Source: Bacillota bacterium
GTDB taxonomy: Bacteria; Armatimonadota; HRBIN16
Assembly (NCBI GenBank): GCA_023511455.1
Contig: JAIMBJ010000003.1
Coordinates: forward strand, 121,093-185,092
Length of the DNA: 64,000 nucleotides
Direction: 5' to 3'
Position 1 is the stretch's first letter; each line of letters begins with the position of its first letter. The notes beneath the pieces were generated by a model. The model was given only the letters and a program-made list of their open reading frames with translations. It ran no database searches and was not told the origin of the DNA. The position numbers and the translations under genes were made by a program. Of this stretch, positions 41,435 to 50,146 are shown one piece after another.

Positions 41435-43252
41435 ATGCGCTTTCGACCGAATCTGCGTTTGCGCAAAACTATGCGCCTGTTCCGCCGCAACCTGCGGAGT
41501 GACTCCGCAGAAGAGGTTGCTCCGCTGCTAGAGCAACTGCAACTCAAGGAGCGTCAATTGCTGGAGGCGCAGCGGGTCATTCAGCAGCTGCAGGAACAGC
41601 TGGAGGAGCAGGCGGCGGAAGTAGACGCCCTTCGCCGGATCGGCGCGGCGGTGGGTTCCGCGTTTGAAGTGGATGAAACCCTCAACGCACTGGTCGAGGT
41701 GGCACTGCGTCTCACCGGCACGGAATCCTGCCATATCTACCTGCTCAACGAAAACCGCACCGAGCTGGTGCTTCGCGCCGCCGATGAAGAGGCACGCCCC
41801 ATGGTGGGCAAGATTCGGCTGAAGGTCGGCGAAGGCATCACTGGCTGGGTCGCCCGCGAAAAGCGGTATGTTGCTGTCCCGCGCGAGGCATACAAAGACC
41901 ATCGTTTCAAGTTCTTCCCTGAAATGCGTGAAAGGGAGTATGAGTCTATCCTCGCGGTGCCGCTACTGCATGATAACGAGGTGATAGGCGTCATTAACGT
42001 GCGCACGCACCGTCCCCATGAGTATAGCCGCAATCAGGTGCGCATCCTCTCGAATATCGCCGCCCAGGTGGCTGGGGTCATCGAACGTTCCCGCCGTCTG
42101 CAACAGCTGGAGCGACGTGCCGAGCAGGTCTCTACCCTTACTGAAATCACCCGCCAAATTGCCAGCAACCTCTATCTGGAAGAAATCCTGCAGTTTCTGG
42201 TGAACATGACCGCGCAGGCGATGGGGTACAAAATATGCACGGTGATGCTTATCGACGAAGAGCGCAAGCACCTGGTGCTGAAAGCTACCTCCAGCAAGAG
42301 CCGGGAGTATATCTCCAAACCCAACTTGCCGCTGGGGGAAAGCATCGCCGGTCGCGCAGCCCAGCAGGGGCGCATCATTACCGTGCAGGACGTGAAAGAG
42401 CATCCCCAGTACACCTTTGCCGACATCGCCGCCAAAGAGGGGGTGTGTTCTCTGGCTTGCATTCCTCTGCGCACCAAGGGCGAGACGCTGGGAGTGCTGA
42501 ACTGCTATACGGACTGTCCCCACCAGTTCACCGAAGAGGAACTCAACGTGCTGATGGCACTGGCGAATCAGGCGGCGGTGGCGGTAGAACACGCCAAGCT
42601 GAGCCTGCGTTCCGCCATCTTGCAGGAGATGCATCATCGTGTCAAGAACAACCTCCAGCAGGTAGCCAGCCTGTTGCGCCTGCAAATGCATTATGCGGAG
42701 GGCGCGAATGCGAAAGAGGTGTTGAATGAGAGCCTCAGTCGCATCCTCGCCATTGCGACGGTGCATGACCTGCTCTCGCGCGAGGACCTGGACATGGTTC
42801 CCATCAAACGGCTGGCGGAAACCATCCTGTTCCATACCCAGCAGGGCTTGATACCGCCGCACAAACGTATCGAAACGCGCGTTATCGGCGATGACTTCTT
42901 GCTACCGTTGCAGCAGGCGACCTCTTTCGCACTGATACTGAACGAGCTGGTGCAAAACGCGGTGGAGCATGGCTTTCAGGAACAGGACAGCGGACGCATC
43001 ACCGTCACCATCGAGGAGCATCCTGAGCGTTACTGCCTGACCGTGGTGAACAACGGCAAACCACTACCTGAAAGCTTTGACCCTCGCAAGACAATGACAC
43101 TGGGGCTGCGCATTGTGGATGACCTGGTGCGTGGTGGGCTGCAGGGTACTTTTGACCTTTTTAACTGCGAAGAGGGAATCTGTGCGCAGGTTACATTTCC
43201 CAAACAGGGCGGCGCACTATCCCCAGAGTGGAGGCATCGAGGACATGAATGA
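41435..43252 (+). CDS. Tandem-GAF HisKA_2 histidine kinase (PdtaS-like)
   Basis: 605 aa, cytoplasmic. A basic N-terminus and coiled coil (about 25-60) are followed by two GAF domains (about 68-210 and 230-385), a HisKA_2 phosphoacceptor segment EMHHRVKNNLQQ (His about 405) and a HATPase_c domain (LILNELVQNAVEHGF, with a short nucleotide lid). This is the kinase class that phosphorylates ANTAR regulators. The GAF sensor ligand is unknown. It partners the adjacent ANTAR regulator and overlaps the downstream gene by 8 bp, so the zinc-ribbon protein may belong to the same unit. Confidence 0.92.
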   Translation: MRFRPNLRLRKTMRLFRRNLRSDSAEEVAPLLEQLQLKERQLLEAQRVIQQLQEQLEEQAAEVDALRRIGAAVGSAFEVDETLNALVEVALRLTGTESCHIYLLNENRTELVLRAADEEARPMVGKIRLKVGEGITGWVAREKRYVAVPREAYKDHRFKFFPEMREREYESILAVPLLHDNEVIGVINVRTHRPHEYSRNQVRILSNIAAQVAGVIERSRRLQQLERRAEQVSTLTEITRQIASNLYLEEILQFLVNMTAQAMGYKICTVMLIDEERKHLVLKATSSKSREYISKPNLPLGESIAGRAAQQGRIITVQDVKEHPQYTFADIAAKEGVCSLACIPLRTKGETLGVLNCYTDCPHQFTEEELNVLMALANQAAVAVEHAKLSLRSAILQEMHHRVKNNLQQVASLLRLQMHYAEGANAKEVLNESLSRILAIATVHDLLSREDLDMVPIKRLAETILFHTQQGLIPPHKRIETRVIGDDFLLPLQQATSFALILNELVQNAVEHGFQEQDSGRITVTIEEHPERYCLTVVNNGKPLPESFDPRKTMTLGLRIVDDLVRGGLQGTFDLFNCEEGICAQVTFPKQGGALSPEWRHRGHE

Positions 43253-43955
43253 TGCGTTGAAACAGATATATGAGCTGCAAAAGATAGATGTTTTGTTTGC
43301 TCATGTGGTATCACGTCTGCGCAAGCTGGACAGCGGAGAGACGCTGAAACAATCGGCGGAGGCGGCAGCGGTCAACTACGAAAAGGCGGTCACCGAACAC
43401 AAGCGACTGACCACCGACCTGCACGATGCCGAGCTGGAGCTGCGTTCGGTGGAAGAGAAGCTGAAGACCTTCGAACAGCGTCTATGGGGCGGTAGCGTGC
43501 GCAACCCCAAGGAGCTCGAGAATCTGGAAAAAGAGGTCAATGCGCTCAAACGCCAGCGGTCGCATCTGGACGAACGTGTGTTGCAGCTGATGGACGCTGT
43601 GGAAGCCGCACAGCGAACAGTGGAGCAGGCGCGCAAACAGAAGGAAGAGACCGAACAGACTTACCAGCAGCATGTGGAGGCATACCTCGCTGAGAAACGC
43701 AAGCTGGAGGCAGAGGGCGTGCGTCTCAAGCAGGAGCGCCAGAAGCTGGCTGCGCGGTGTGACCCGCAGCTTTTGCAGCGTTACGAAGCCATCCGCCAGC
43801 GGCATGGTGGCATTGGCATTTCGCGGGTGGAGGGTGACTCGTGTGCGGTGTGCCACACCAAAATCAGCACGAGTGCGCTGAGGGCGATTAAGAGTGGGCA
43901 AATCGTGCAGTGCGAGAACTGCCAGCGTCTGCTGTATATGGAAGGTGCATCGTAG
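43245..43955 (+). CDS. Coiled-coil zinc-ribbon protein (CdsZ/DUF164-like)
   Basis: 236 aa from the ATG at 43245. A long antiparallel coiled coil (about 20-175) ends in a C4 zinc ribbon with CAVC and CENC knuckles near 198-222. This is the CT398/CdsZ family, linked to sigma factors and to flagellar or type III-like machines in other bacteria and of unclear role here. The gene overlaps the kinase by 8 bp, and the methyltransferase ATG follows its stop with no gap. Conserved genome positions next to PII, tRNA or polymerase genes are common. Confidence 0.85.
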   Translation: MNDALKQIYELQKIDVLFAHVVSRLRKLDSGETLKQSAEAAAVNYEKAVTEHKRLTTDLHDAELELRSVEEKLKTFEQRLWGGSVRNPKELENLEKEVNALKRQRSHLDERVLQLMDAVEAAQRTVEQARKQKEETEQTYQQHVEAYLAEKRKLEAEGVRLKQERQKLAARCDPQLLQRYEAIRQRHGGIGISRVEGDSCAVCHTKISTSALRAIKSGQIVQCENCQRLLYMEGAS

Positions 43956-44856
43956 ATGGTAGAGATACTGGAAGGCGACTGCATCCAACATCTCCACCAG
44001 CTGTGCGAAAGACGGGAAGCGTTCCACCTCACCTTTCTGGACCCGCCTTTCAATCAAGGGAAAGACTACGACTTCTTTGAAGACAATCTTCCTCCGGAGT
44101 CCTACTGGCAGTGGATGGAGCAGGTATGTCAGCTGGTCTACCGCTGCTCCGCTCCGGGCGCGGCTATCTACTTCATGCAACGCGAGAAGAACGCCGAAGG
44201 TGCTGCGGGTATTGCGAGAGACGGGGTGGACGCTCCAGAACCTGATCATCTGGCTGAAGCGCACCTCCGCCGTGCCTGTTCGAAACAGCTTTGGCAAGCA
44301 GTATCAAATCATCGCCTTCGCCACGAAGGGCGAGTCGCCGCGAGTTTTCCACCGCCTGCGTATCGATGCGCCGTTGCGCCCCGAGCACCGACAGCCGCGC
44401 AAAGAGGGGGTGTTTGTCACCGATTGCTGGGACGACATCCGCGAGCTGACTTCTGGCTACTTCGCGGGCGAGGAAGCTCTGCGCACCGAGACGGGGGAAA
44501 GGTTCCACCTGCAGCAATCGCCGCTCGCGCTGCTGTTGCGCATCATTCTGTCGTCGAGTCAGGTGGGCGATTGGGTGCTGGATCCGTTTGCCGGTACCGG
44601 TACCACCGGCGTCGTGGCAGAGCAGCTGGGGCGCCACTGCGTGCTTATTGAAAACGCCCCGCGCAACGTGCAGATGATACGCCGGCGACTGGAAGTCCAG
44701 CGTCCTGCGGATTCCATCGAGCGTTGGCGCCACTACTATCGCTTCACGCCGAATTTGGAGGAGATTTGGCCGGTAGATGGTATCCCTGTGTGGGGCAGAG
44801 AAACGCAAAAGGTACTCTTTGAGGAACAGACAAACCCCTGTAGCCTCAGGCTTTAG
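43956..44856 (+). pseudogene. Beta-class DNA methyltransferase, frameshifted
   Basis: The catalytic DPPF (29-32, LTFLDPPFNQGKDY) is in the first frame and the SAM motif DPFAGTGTTGVVAEQLG in the +1 frame, i.e. the beta-class N4-cytosine/N6-adenine order. The frames meet near 44195-44215: the first reads YFMQREKNAE, the second continues VLRVLRETGWTLQNLIIWLK. A one-base insertion or two-base loss explains it; no homopolymer is present. No restriction enzyme gene adjoins. The last residues (CSLRL) come from a dispersed palindromic repeat. It was coupled directly to the zinc-ribbon gene. Confidence 0.75.
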
Positions 44857-44866
44857 CTTGCGTCAT
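44841..44866. repeat. Dispersed palindrome, copy 2 (inverted)
   Basis: GTAGCCTCAGGCTTTAGCTTGC is the reverse complement of the 32.52-kb element with two or three changes. It overlaps the methyltransferase stop and abuts the OFA transporter gene. Confidence 0.55.
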
Positions 44867-46197
44867 TTCCGCCAACCGTGTACACGCAGCAATAGCGCGG
44901 CGGATAAAAGGCACATGGCGCCCGAGATGATAAATGCGGGTGCGTAGCTGCCTGCTTCATACAGGACAGCGGCTGTTCCGTCGGATGGTAGGTAAGGAAC
45001 CTTCTCCACCACCTGCATCAGGCGTGGAGCCAGCCAGGGACCCAACAACCCACCTGCGCCGAATGCCGAGAACATCACGCCGTAGTTCGCGCCCACGTGC
45101 CTCGTCCCGAAAAAGTCCGCCGTCACCGCGGGATAGAGCGCCAGGAACCCACCGAAGCAGAAGCCGATGGAAGCGACACCCAGCAGGAACAGCGCGTAAC
45201 TGTTCAGGTAGTTTAGCAGCAGCATCACTGTGCCCGCGTACAGGAAGATTGCGACCAGCGTGCGCCGTCGACCGATGATGTCGGAGACCTTGCCCCATAC
45301 CACGCGCCCGGCAGCATTCAGAACACTCACGACGATGACCGCCAGTGCCCCTTGAGAAACGAAGTTCGCGTACACGGTGTGAGGCACAGCCGTATCGTCG
45401 TATGCACGGAGCAGGGCAGTGGACAGCCAGATGTTGGTGGTATTCATGATAATCATTAAGCCGGCAGTGCATCCTGCGAAATAGGTCGCCCACAGCATCC
45501 AGAACTGTGGTGTCCCCAACATCTCTCGCCAGGTGAACTCCCTCTGTGCCGAAGCCTCGCTGGGTTCGTGGCGGTCTGCGGGAACATAGCCGGGCGGGCA
45601 GTATCCGGGTGGAGGGTTCACCATCACCTGTGCGCCCAACACCACGAAGACCAGAAAAATCAGACCCAAATACATGAAGGTGGGCATCACCCCCTGAGAG
45701 GCGATAAGAGCCTTAGCCACCGGAGTAAATGCCAGCGCCCCTGCTCCGAACCCGGCTACCGCCAACCCTGTAATGAGACCGCGCATATCGGGGAACCATT
45801 TGACGCAGGTCGCCACCGGGCAGACGTAACCCGCTCCAATACCGATGCCGCCCAACACAGCGTAGCTCAGCACAAACTGCCACAGGCTGGTAGCAAACGA
45901 CGCGCTAATCAATCCCGCTCCCAGCAGTAGACCGCCCAGCGTCGCTACCAGCCGCGGACCGAATCGATCTTGCAGCTTGCCGAAGAAGGGCATGCTGAAA
46001 GCAAAACAGGCAAGCACCACTTGTGAAGGCAGCGCCAGTTCGGTTTGGCTCCAGCTCGGAAAGCGTTGCTTTAGAGCGGGCTTGAACACACTGTAGATGT
46101 ACACCGCTCCAAGCGACATCTGTATCAATATAGCGCCAACCACCACCAGCCAGCGGTTGAACGTTCGGGCTGAAACATGAAGCGAAACGGTCTTCAT
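44863..46197 (-). CDS. OFA-family MFS transporter
   Basis: 444 aa with 12 predicted helices and a central loop. The N-terminal RWLVVVGAILIQMSLGAVYIY segment and the GKLQDRFGPR loop between helices 2 and 3 are typical of the oxalate/formate antiporter (OFA) family. The second half repeats the loop motif as GKVSDIIGRR. Substrates of OFA members are usually monocarboxylates (oxalate, formate, lactate, pyruvate); no oxalyl-CoA decarboxylase or formate gene is near. The start ATG at 46197 follows GAGGGG. It is divergent from the isochorismatase-like gene. Confidence 0.88.
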   Translation of the reverse strand: MKTVSLHVSARTFNRWLVVVGAILIQMSLGAVYIYSVFKPALKQRFPSWSQTELALPSQVVLACFAFSMPFFGKLQDRFGPRLVATLGGLLLGAGLISASFATSLWQFVLSYAVLGGIGIGAGYVCPVATCVKWFPDMRGLITGLAVAGFGAGALAFTPVAKALIASQGVMPTFMYLGLIFLVFVVLGAQVMVNPPPGYCPPGYVPADRHEPSEASAQREFTWREMLGTPQFWMLWATYFAGCTAGLMIIMNTTNIWLSTALLRAYDDTAVPHTVYANFVSQGALAVIVVSVLNAAGRVVWGKVSDIIGRRRTLVAIFLYAGTVMLLLNYLNSYALFLLGVASIGFCFGGFLALYPAVTADFFGTRHVGANYGVMFSAFGAGGLLGPWLAPRLMQVVEKVPYLPSDGTAAVLYEAGSYAPAFIISGAMCLLSAALLLRVHGWRK

Positions 46198-46384
46198 CCC
46201 CTCATGCTCTTTCCGGTAAGTTTGCTGAATATATTATACAGGATAGATGAAAGTATCCTCCCGTTTCGCGAAGACAGGAGTTTTCCCGAAGACAACGAAG
46301 GTAGTCCACGTTGAGTTCGGCAACAGCGGACACGTCAGGTCCCATTTCATATTCACAACGGTAAGCCGAAGGAGGGTGTTCCCG

Positions 46385-46942
46385 ATGCGTCACGCACAGA
46401 TTCTGCAAGCCGACCGCTCGGTGCTGGTCGTGGTCGATATGCAGGAGCCGTTCCTGCGCCGCATCTTCGAGCGGGAGCGAGTGCTCCAGAACTGCCGGTT
46501 GCTCATTCAGACGGCAAATATCCTGAAGGTTCCCGTCATCGCCACTCTGCAGTATGCGCAGAAGATGGGCGGGGTCGTGCCCGAAATTGCGGAGGTGTTA
46601 CCCCAGGGCTGCGAGCCCATAGACAAGATGTGCTTCAGCTGCTATGGCTCGGAGCCGTTCCGCGCGGCACTCATGGCAAGCGAACGCACCCAGGTGGTCG
46701 TGTGCGGTGTGGAAGCGCACATCTGCGTCATGCAGACGGCGCTCGATGCACTCGGCGCGGGCTTTCAGGTGCAGGTGGCAGAGGACGCTGTGAGCTCGCG
46801 CTCGCGGGAGAACTGGCAAATCGCCATGCGCCGTTTGCGCCATGCGGACGTGGTGGTGACGTGCACCGAGTCGGTCGTCTATGAGTGGCTGGTTCAGGCG
46901 GGCACCGACGAGTTCCGGCAGATACTGCCGCTGGTGAAGTAA
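46385..46942 (+). CDS. Isochorismatase-family cysteine hydrolase
   Basis: 185 aa. Catalytic triad D18 (VVVDMQEPF), K81 (IDKMCFSC) and C114 (GVEAHICVMQTALD). The superfamily includes nicotinamidase, N-carbamoylsarcosine amidase and isochorismatase; none of the extra zinc ligands of nicotinamidase is obvious. The start ATG follows AGGAGGG; the longer frame at 46247 has no site. It lies upstream of a tRNA gene on the other strand. Confidence 0.88.
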   Translation: MRHAQILQADRSVLVVVDMQEPFLRRIFERERVLQNCRLLIQTANILKVPVIATLQYAQKMGGVVPEIAEVLPQGCEPIDKMCFSCYGSEPFRAALMASERTQVVVCGVEAHICVMQTALDALGAGFQVQVAEDAVSSRSRENWQIAMRRLRHADVVVTCTESVVYEWLVQAGTDEFRQILPLVK

Positions 46943-46951
46943 AACAAAAGC

Positions 46952-46971
46952 CCCTGCCGCGACAGGCAGGG
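46952..46971 (-). terminator. Terminator of tRNA-Glu
   Basis: A 7-bp perfect stem CCCTGCC/GGCAGGG, followed on the reverse strand by GCTTTTGTTTT, just past the tRNA 3' end. Confidence 0.8.
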
Positions 46972-46978
46972 ACTGAAT

Positions 46979-47055
46979 TGGTAGCCCCAGGGGGATTCGA
47001 ACCCCCGATCTCCTGGCTGAGAACCAGGTGTCCTAGTCCACTAGACGATGGGGCC
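46979..47055 (-). tRNA. tRNA-Glu (CUC)
   Basis: A 77-nt cloverleaf on the reverse strand starting GGCCCCAUCGUCUAG. The anticodon stem CCUGG/CCAGG closes a UUCUCAG loop (anticodon CUC), and the T arm is GGGGG/CCCCC. The encoded CCA occupies 46979-46981. The 5' GGCCCC is the usual tRNA-Glu acceptor wording. Confidence 0.95.
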
Positions 47056-47070
47056 CTATTGCCACGTAGC

Positions 47071-47100
47071 ATTATACACGATATGCCCGCGATTTGTCAA
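47071..47100 (-). promoter_or_regulatory. Consensus promoter of tRNA-Glu
   Basis: On the reverse strand TTGACA (47095-47100), an 18-bp spacer and TATAAT (47071-47076), both perfect, 16 bp before the tRNA. Confidence 0.88.
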
Positions 47101-47106
47101 ATGGGA

Positions 47107-47129
47107 AGGGGAGGCTAACTGCCTCCCCT
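47107..47129 (-). terminator. Hairpin terminator of the Spy-like gene
   Basis: A 9-bp perfect stem AGGGGAGGC/GCCTCCCCT with a 5-nt loop, 14 bp after the stop, followed only by a short T-containing tail. Confidence 0.6.
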
Positions 47130-47142
47130 GAACGTTTGATAG

Positions 47143-47859
47143 CTACAGCTGCCTCGCGCCACCACCCGCCCCGGCGGGCGGACCACCGAAACCACGGCCA
47201 CCGCCAAATGGTCCGCGCGGGAACTGGAACGGTTTGCCCTGCATCTTCTTCCACTGTTCCTGCTGTGACTCGGTCAGCACGGCCAGCAGGTCCTTGTCCA
47301 TCTGCTGACGCAGCTGCTGCATCATTGCCTGGCGGTCTGCACCGGGGCCTTGCTGCCAGAGCTGCATCTGCTTCTGTCGGTACTGCGTCAGAATATCAGT
47401 GATTTTCCTCTTCTGCTCCTCATTCAGGTTGAGCTCTTTGGCGACGTCGGGGCGAGCCAGCGCAACAGACCCTTCTGCCTGCAGCTGCAGCTCTCGCAGG
47501 CGCGCCTTCTGTCCGGGTTGCAACACTTTGCCCAGCGCTTGATCCCATTTCTGCATCATCTGTTCCATCAGCTTTTGGCGCTGCTCGGGGGTGGAGTCGC
47601 GCATCTGCTGCATCAGGGGCATCATCTGCTCACGCTGTTCAGCCATCAACTGCTGGAGCTGCTGCCGTTGCTGGTCAGTCAGATTCAGCTCCCTCTGCAC
47701 CTCCGGCATCATCAGCAACCCAAAGCCGCCGCCCATGCCAAAGCCCATTCCCATGCCGGGACCCATTCCACGTCGTCCACCGGGTCCTCCGGGACCGGGT
47801 TGTGCCAGCGCAGTGGTGACCAGCGCCAGCACCGCGAACATGACCATCAGTTTTTTCAT
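47143..47859 (-). CDS. Spy/CpxP-like periplasmic LTxxQ protein
   Basis: 238 aa. A signal peptide (about 1-19) is followed by a Gly/Met-rich linker (20-50) and helices with repeated LT/LNxxQxxQLQQL motifs (LNLTDQQRQQLQQLMAEQ, LNLNEEQKRKITDILTQ). A Gly/Pro-rich tail ends the protein. The type is a periplasmic chaperone of the Spy/CpxP family or its relatives, which bind unfolded envelope proteins or metals. Met- and Gln-rich composition also fits a metal-binding role. AGGAGGTGAAAG precedes the ATG. It lies 65 bp downstream of the HAF-dockerin gene on the same strand. Confidence 0.78.
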   Translation of the reverse strand: MKKLMVMFAVLALVTTALAQPGPGGPGGRRGMGPGMGMGFGMGGGFGLLMMPEVQRELNLTDQQRQQLQQLMAEQREQMMPLMQQMRDSTPEQRQKLMEQMMQKWDQALGKVLQPGQKARLRELQLQAEGSVALARPDVAKELNLNEEQKRKITDILTQYRQKQMQLWQQGPGADRQAMMQQLRQQMDKDLLAVLTESQQEQWKKMQGKPFQFPRGPFGGGRGFGGPPAGAGGGARQL

Positions 47860-47924
47860 GTTCTTTCACCTCCTGCTCTTAATGACGCAGGGAGAGCGCA
47901 AAGGTTCTAATCATGGCGTTCGTG

Positions 47925-49487
47925 CTACTCATCTCCTGTTCTGCCGAAGTTACGTACGAGGAGGGCGAAGTCATACAAAGTAATCTCTTGATCCCCGTCC
48001 AGGTCTGCCATAGCATCCCAATTCCCGTCGCCGGGGTTGCTGCCGAAAGCAGCGACCAGCCTTCCAAAGTCAAAGAGTGTCACCTCGTTGTCACCGTCAA
48101 TATCGCCACTTAGCAGGCTGAGCGACAGTTGGACACGCCCAAAGACGGGTACTTTGCATATGGTACGTTTGAGGAAGCGCGGCACATGCAGAGAGATGTC
48201 CCATATTCCGTTCAGGGGCGTGGTCAAGTCAAATCTGCCGAGACCGTCGAATGTCACTGTGTACTGCTGAATAACGTCTGAGTGTCCGGGGTGTCGCAGT
48301 TCCAGAGTGCCCGCAAGTGCTGCAGGGTCACCGAGGAAACCTTCCAGATGTGCAATGCCGCGTATTTCGGCAGACAGGCTCTCGCCTGTGTCCAGCAAGA
48401 AACCCTGGTAGGTGCTTCCAGAAACCAGAGCACGCCCCACGATAAACCGCCCATCCGCAGAGATAGCTTCAGCGGATTGCAACACCACTCCTTGCAGGAG
48501 AGAGGCGTAGGGGACGTTGAGGTCGTCCAACCCCCGTTCAGGCGTCCATCGAAAGGCATGTACCAGGTCTGGAGAGTCTACCACGAGGTTTCCTACCACG
48601 ACTTCCCCATTGGCGGAAATCGCCAGGGCTTCGCTCGCCAAGGGGCTGGTTGAAGCGAGGTCGGTCCAGCCTTCACCGAAGACCCAACGCCCCGCGTGCC
48701 ACGTACCTCCTGCGGTGCGCACCTTGCCTGCCACGACCATGCCATCAGAAGAGACAGCATTGGCAACGCTGCGCTCGAAGGAGAGACGCACCTCTGGCAA
48801 CCCACCTAAGGAGACCATTCCTCCTTCTGGCGTCCAGAGGAATCCCGCCCGGTGCCCGGCGCCATCGGACGAGGCGGCAACGTATGTCCAGCCTGCCACA
48901 TATCTTCCATCAAGGGAGACACAGGTGGAGGCACTCTGAGAAGACGGTGCCGTTCCAGCCAGCGAACCCAGGCTCTGTATCCCTTCTTCCGCAGACCATC
49001 GTATGGCCCGTAGCCACCCTCGCGGGTACACCGCGTACCCGGCAAGCACGGAACCGTCTGCGGAAGAGGCGACTACAACGCTGCCCGCATTGTAGCCTGG
49101 CAACAATCCAAGCAGCTCCAGCCCAGTATCGGAACGCCAGCGAAACGCGCGGAAGCTGGAACCTCCCGGCGAACTCGTGTGCCCGACCACGGTAGAGCCA
49201 TCTGCGGAAACCCCGTATGCAATCGCATTACTATTATCGGGAGGACCTATATCCTGCATTCCTTCTGAGGCTGTCCACCGAAACGGACGCACTACTCCCG
49301 AAGCGGTTTCTGATAACCCTACGACCACCTTTCCGTCAGCAGAAACCCCCTTAGCCACACTGCGAGCATGACCAGGCAATGTGCCAAGTATAATGAGCCT
49401 TTGCGCTCCAACTGATGAAGCGACGCACAGGAAACCACAAACGCCCAGGAGTGACAGAATGGGTCTCGCATATCTGCTCCCAAGCAA
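47925..49487 (-). CDS. Secreted HAF-repeat protein with C-terminal dockerin
   Basis: 520 aa. A signal peptide (about 1-28, cleavage near GAQ) is followed by eight or so HAF-type propeller repeats with GVSADGKVVVG-like and AFRWTPERGL-like wording at intervals of about 40 residues. A beta-sandwich segment and a type I dockerin module at the C-terminus follow. The dockerin has GDIDGDNEVTLFDF and ADLDGDQEITLYDF calcium loops, two copies in tandem. No cohesin is seen in the window. The start is a TTG at 49487 with GGAGGTGAG 5 nt upstream. This may be a surface or exported structural protein. Confidence 0.82.
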   Translation of the reverse strand: MLGSRYARPILSLLGVCGFLCVASSVGAQRLIILGTLPGHARSVAKGVSADGKVVVGLSETASGVVRPFRWTASEGMQDIGPPDNSNAIAYGVSADGSTVVGHTSSPGGSSFRAFRWRSDTGLELLGLLPGYNAGSVVVASSADGSVLAGYAVYPRGWLRAIRWSAEEGIQSLGSLAGTAPSSQSASTCVSLDGRYVAGWTYVAASSDGAGHRAGFLWTPEGGMVSLGGLPEVRLSFERSVANAVSSDGMVVAGKVRTAGGTWHAGRWVFGEGWTDLASTSPLASEALAISANGEVVVGNLVVDSPDLVHAFRWTPERGLDDLNVPYASLLQGVVLQSAEAISADGRFIVGRALVSGSTYQGFLLDTGESLSAEIRGIAHLEGFLGDPAALAGTLELRHPGHSDVIQQYTVTFDGLGRFDLTTPLNGIWDISLHVPRFLKRTICKVPVFGRVQLSLSLLSGDIDGDNEVTLFDFGRLVAAFGSNPGDGNWDAMADLDGDQEITLYDFALLVRNFGRTGDE

Positions 49488-49673
49488 GTTTTCTCACCTC
49501 CATGCCGTAGAAGTTTTTGCTGCCAAGTTTACACACCTTAGACAGTCTCTCAGCCATGTAGCTTATCACTATTTACGTGGCAAAATATCCGTTTTGTTTC
49601 ACTCAGCGACTACCCGTTTTTGTTTTCTCTCTGGTAGAATCCTCATGGATTTTGGTTTGCAGGAGGCTTCTCA

Positions 49674-50144
49674 ATGAGCGTGGTTGAAGGTCAAATCGCC
49701 CCCGACTTCACCCTGCCAGCGACCGATGGCAGCACCGTGCGCCTGTCAGACCTGCGAGGCAAAAAGGTGGTTCTCTATTTCTACCCGAAAGACGACACGC
49801 CCGGCTGCACGAAGGAAGCGTGCGCCTTCCGCGATAATCTGGGGGTACTTCAGAGCATGGGAGTGGTGGTACTGGGCGTCAGTCCGGATAGCCTGGCTTC
49901 GCACCAGAAGTTTGCGCAGAAGTATGGGTTGCCGTTTCCGCTGCTGGCGGATGAGGGAGCGCAGGTTGCTACCACCTATGGCGTCTGGAAGGAAAAGAAA
50001 CAGTATGGACGTACGTATATGGGTATCGAACGCACCACCTTCCTGATTGACGAAAACGGTATCGTGCAGCGCGTCTTTCCGAAAGTAAAAGTGGACGGCC
50101 ACGTCGAAGAGGTCATTGAGGCAATCCGTTCTCTGGAGGCATGA
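49674..50144 (+). CDS. bcp: Thioredoxin-dependent peroxiredoxin (Bcp/PrxQ type)
   Basis: 156 aa. The peroxidatic C45 and resolving C50 sit in PGCTKEAC (43-50), with T42 and the [11 protein letters not shown] wording of the BCP subfamily. It reduces H2O2 and organic peroxides with thioredoxin. AGGAGGCTTCTCA precedes the ATG. The next gene's probable start (50147) lies 2 bp after the Bcp stop, so the following secreted helical protein is likely co-transcribed. Confidence 0.95.
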   Translation: MSVVEGQIAPDFTLPATDGSTVRLSDLRGKKVVLYFYPKDDTPGCTKEACAFRDNLGVLQSMGVVVLGVSPDSLASHQKFAQKYGLPFPLLADEGAQVATTYGVWKEKKQYGRTYMGIERTTFLIDENGIVQRVFPKVKVDGHVEEVIEAIRSLEA

Positions 50145-50146
50145 GG

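Noticed and set aside
43113..43244. An N-terminal extension of the zinc-ribbon protein
   Set aside because: It overlaps the conserved end of the histidine kinase; the ATG at 43245 has a ribosome site.
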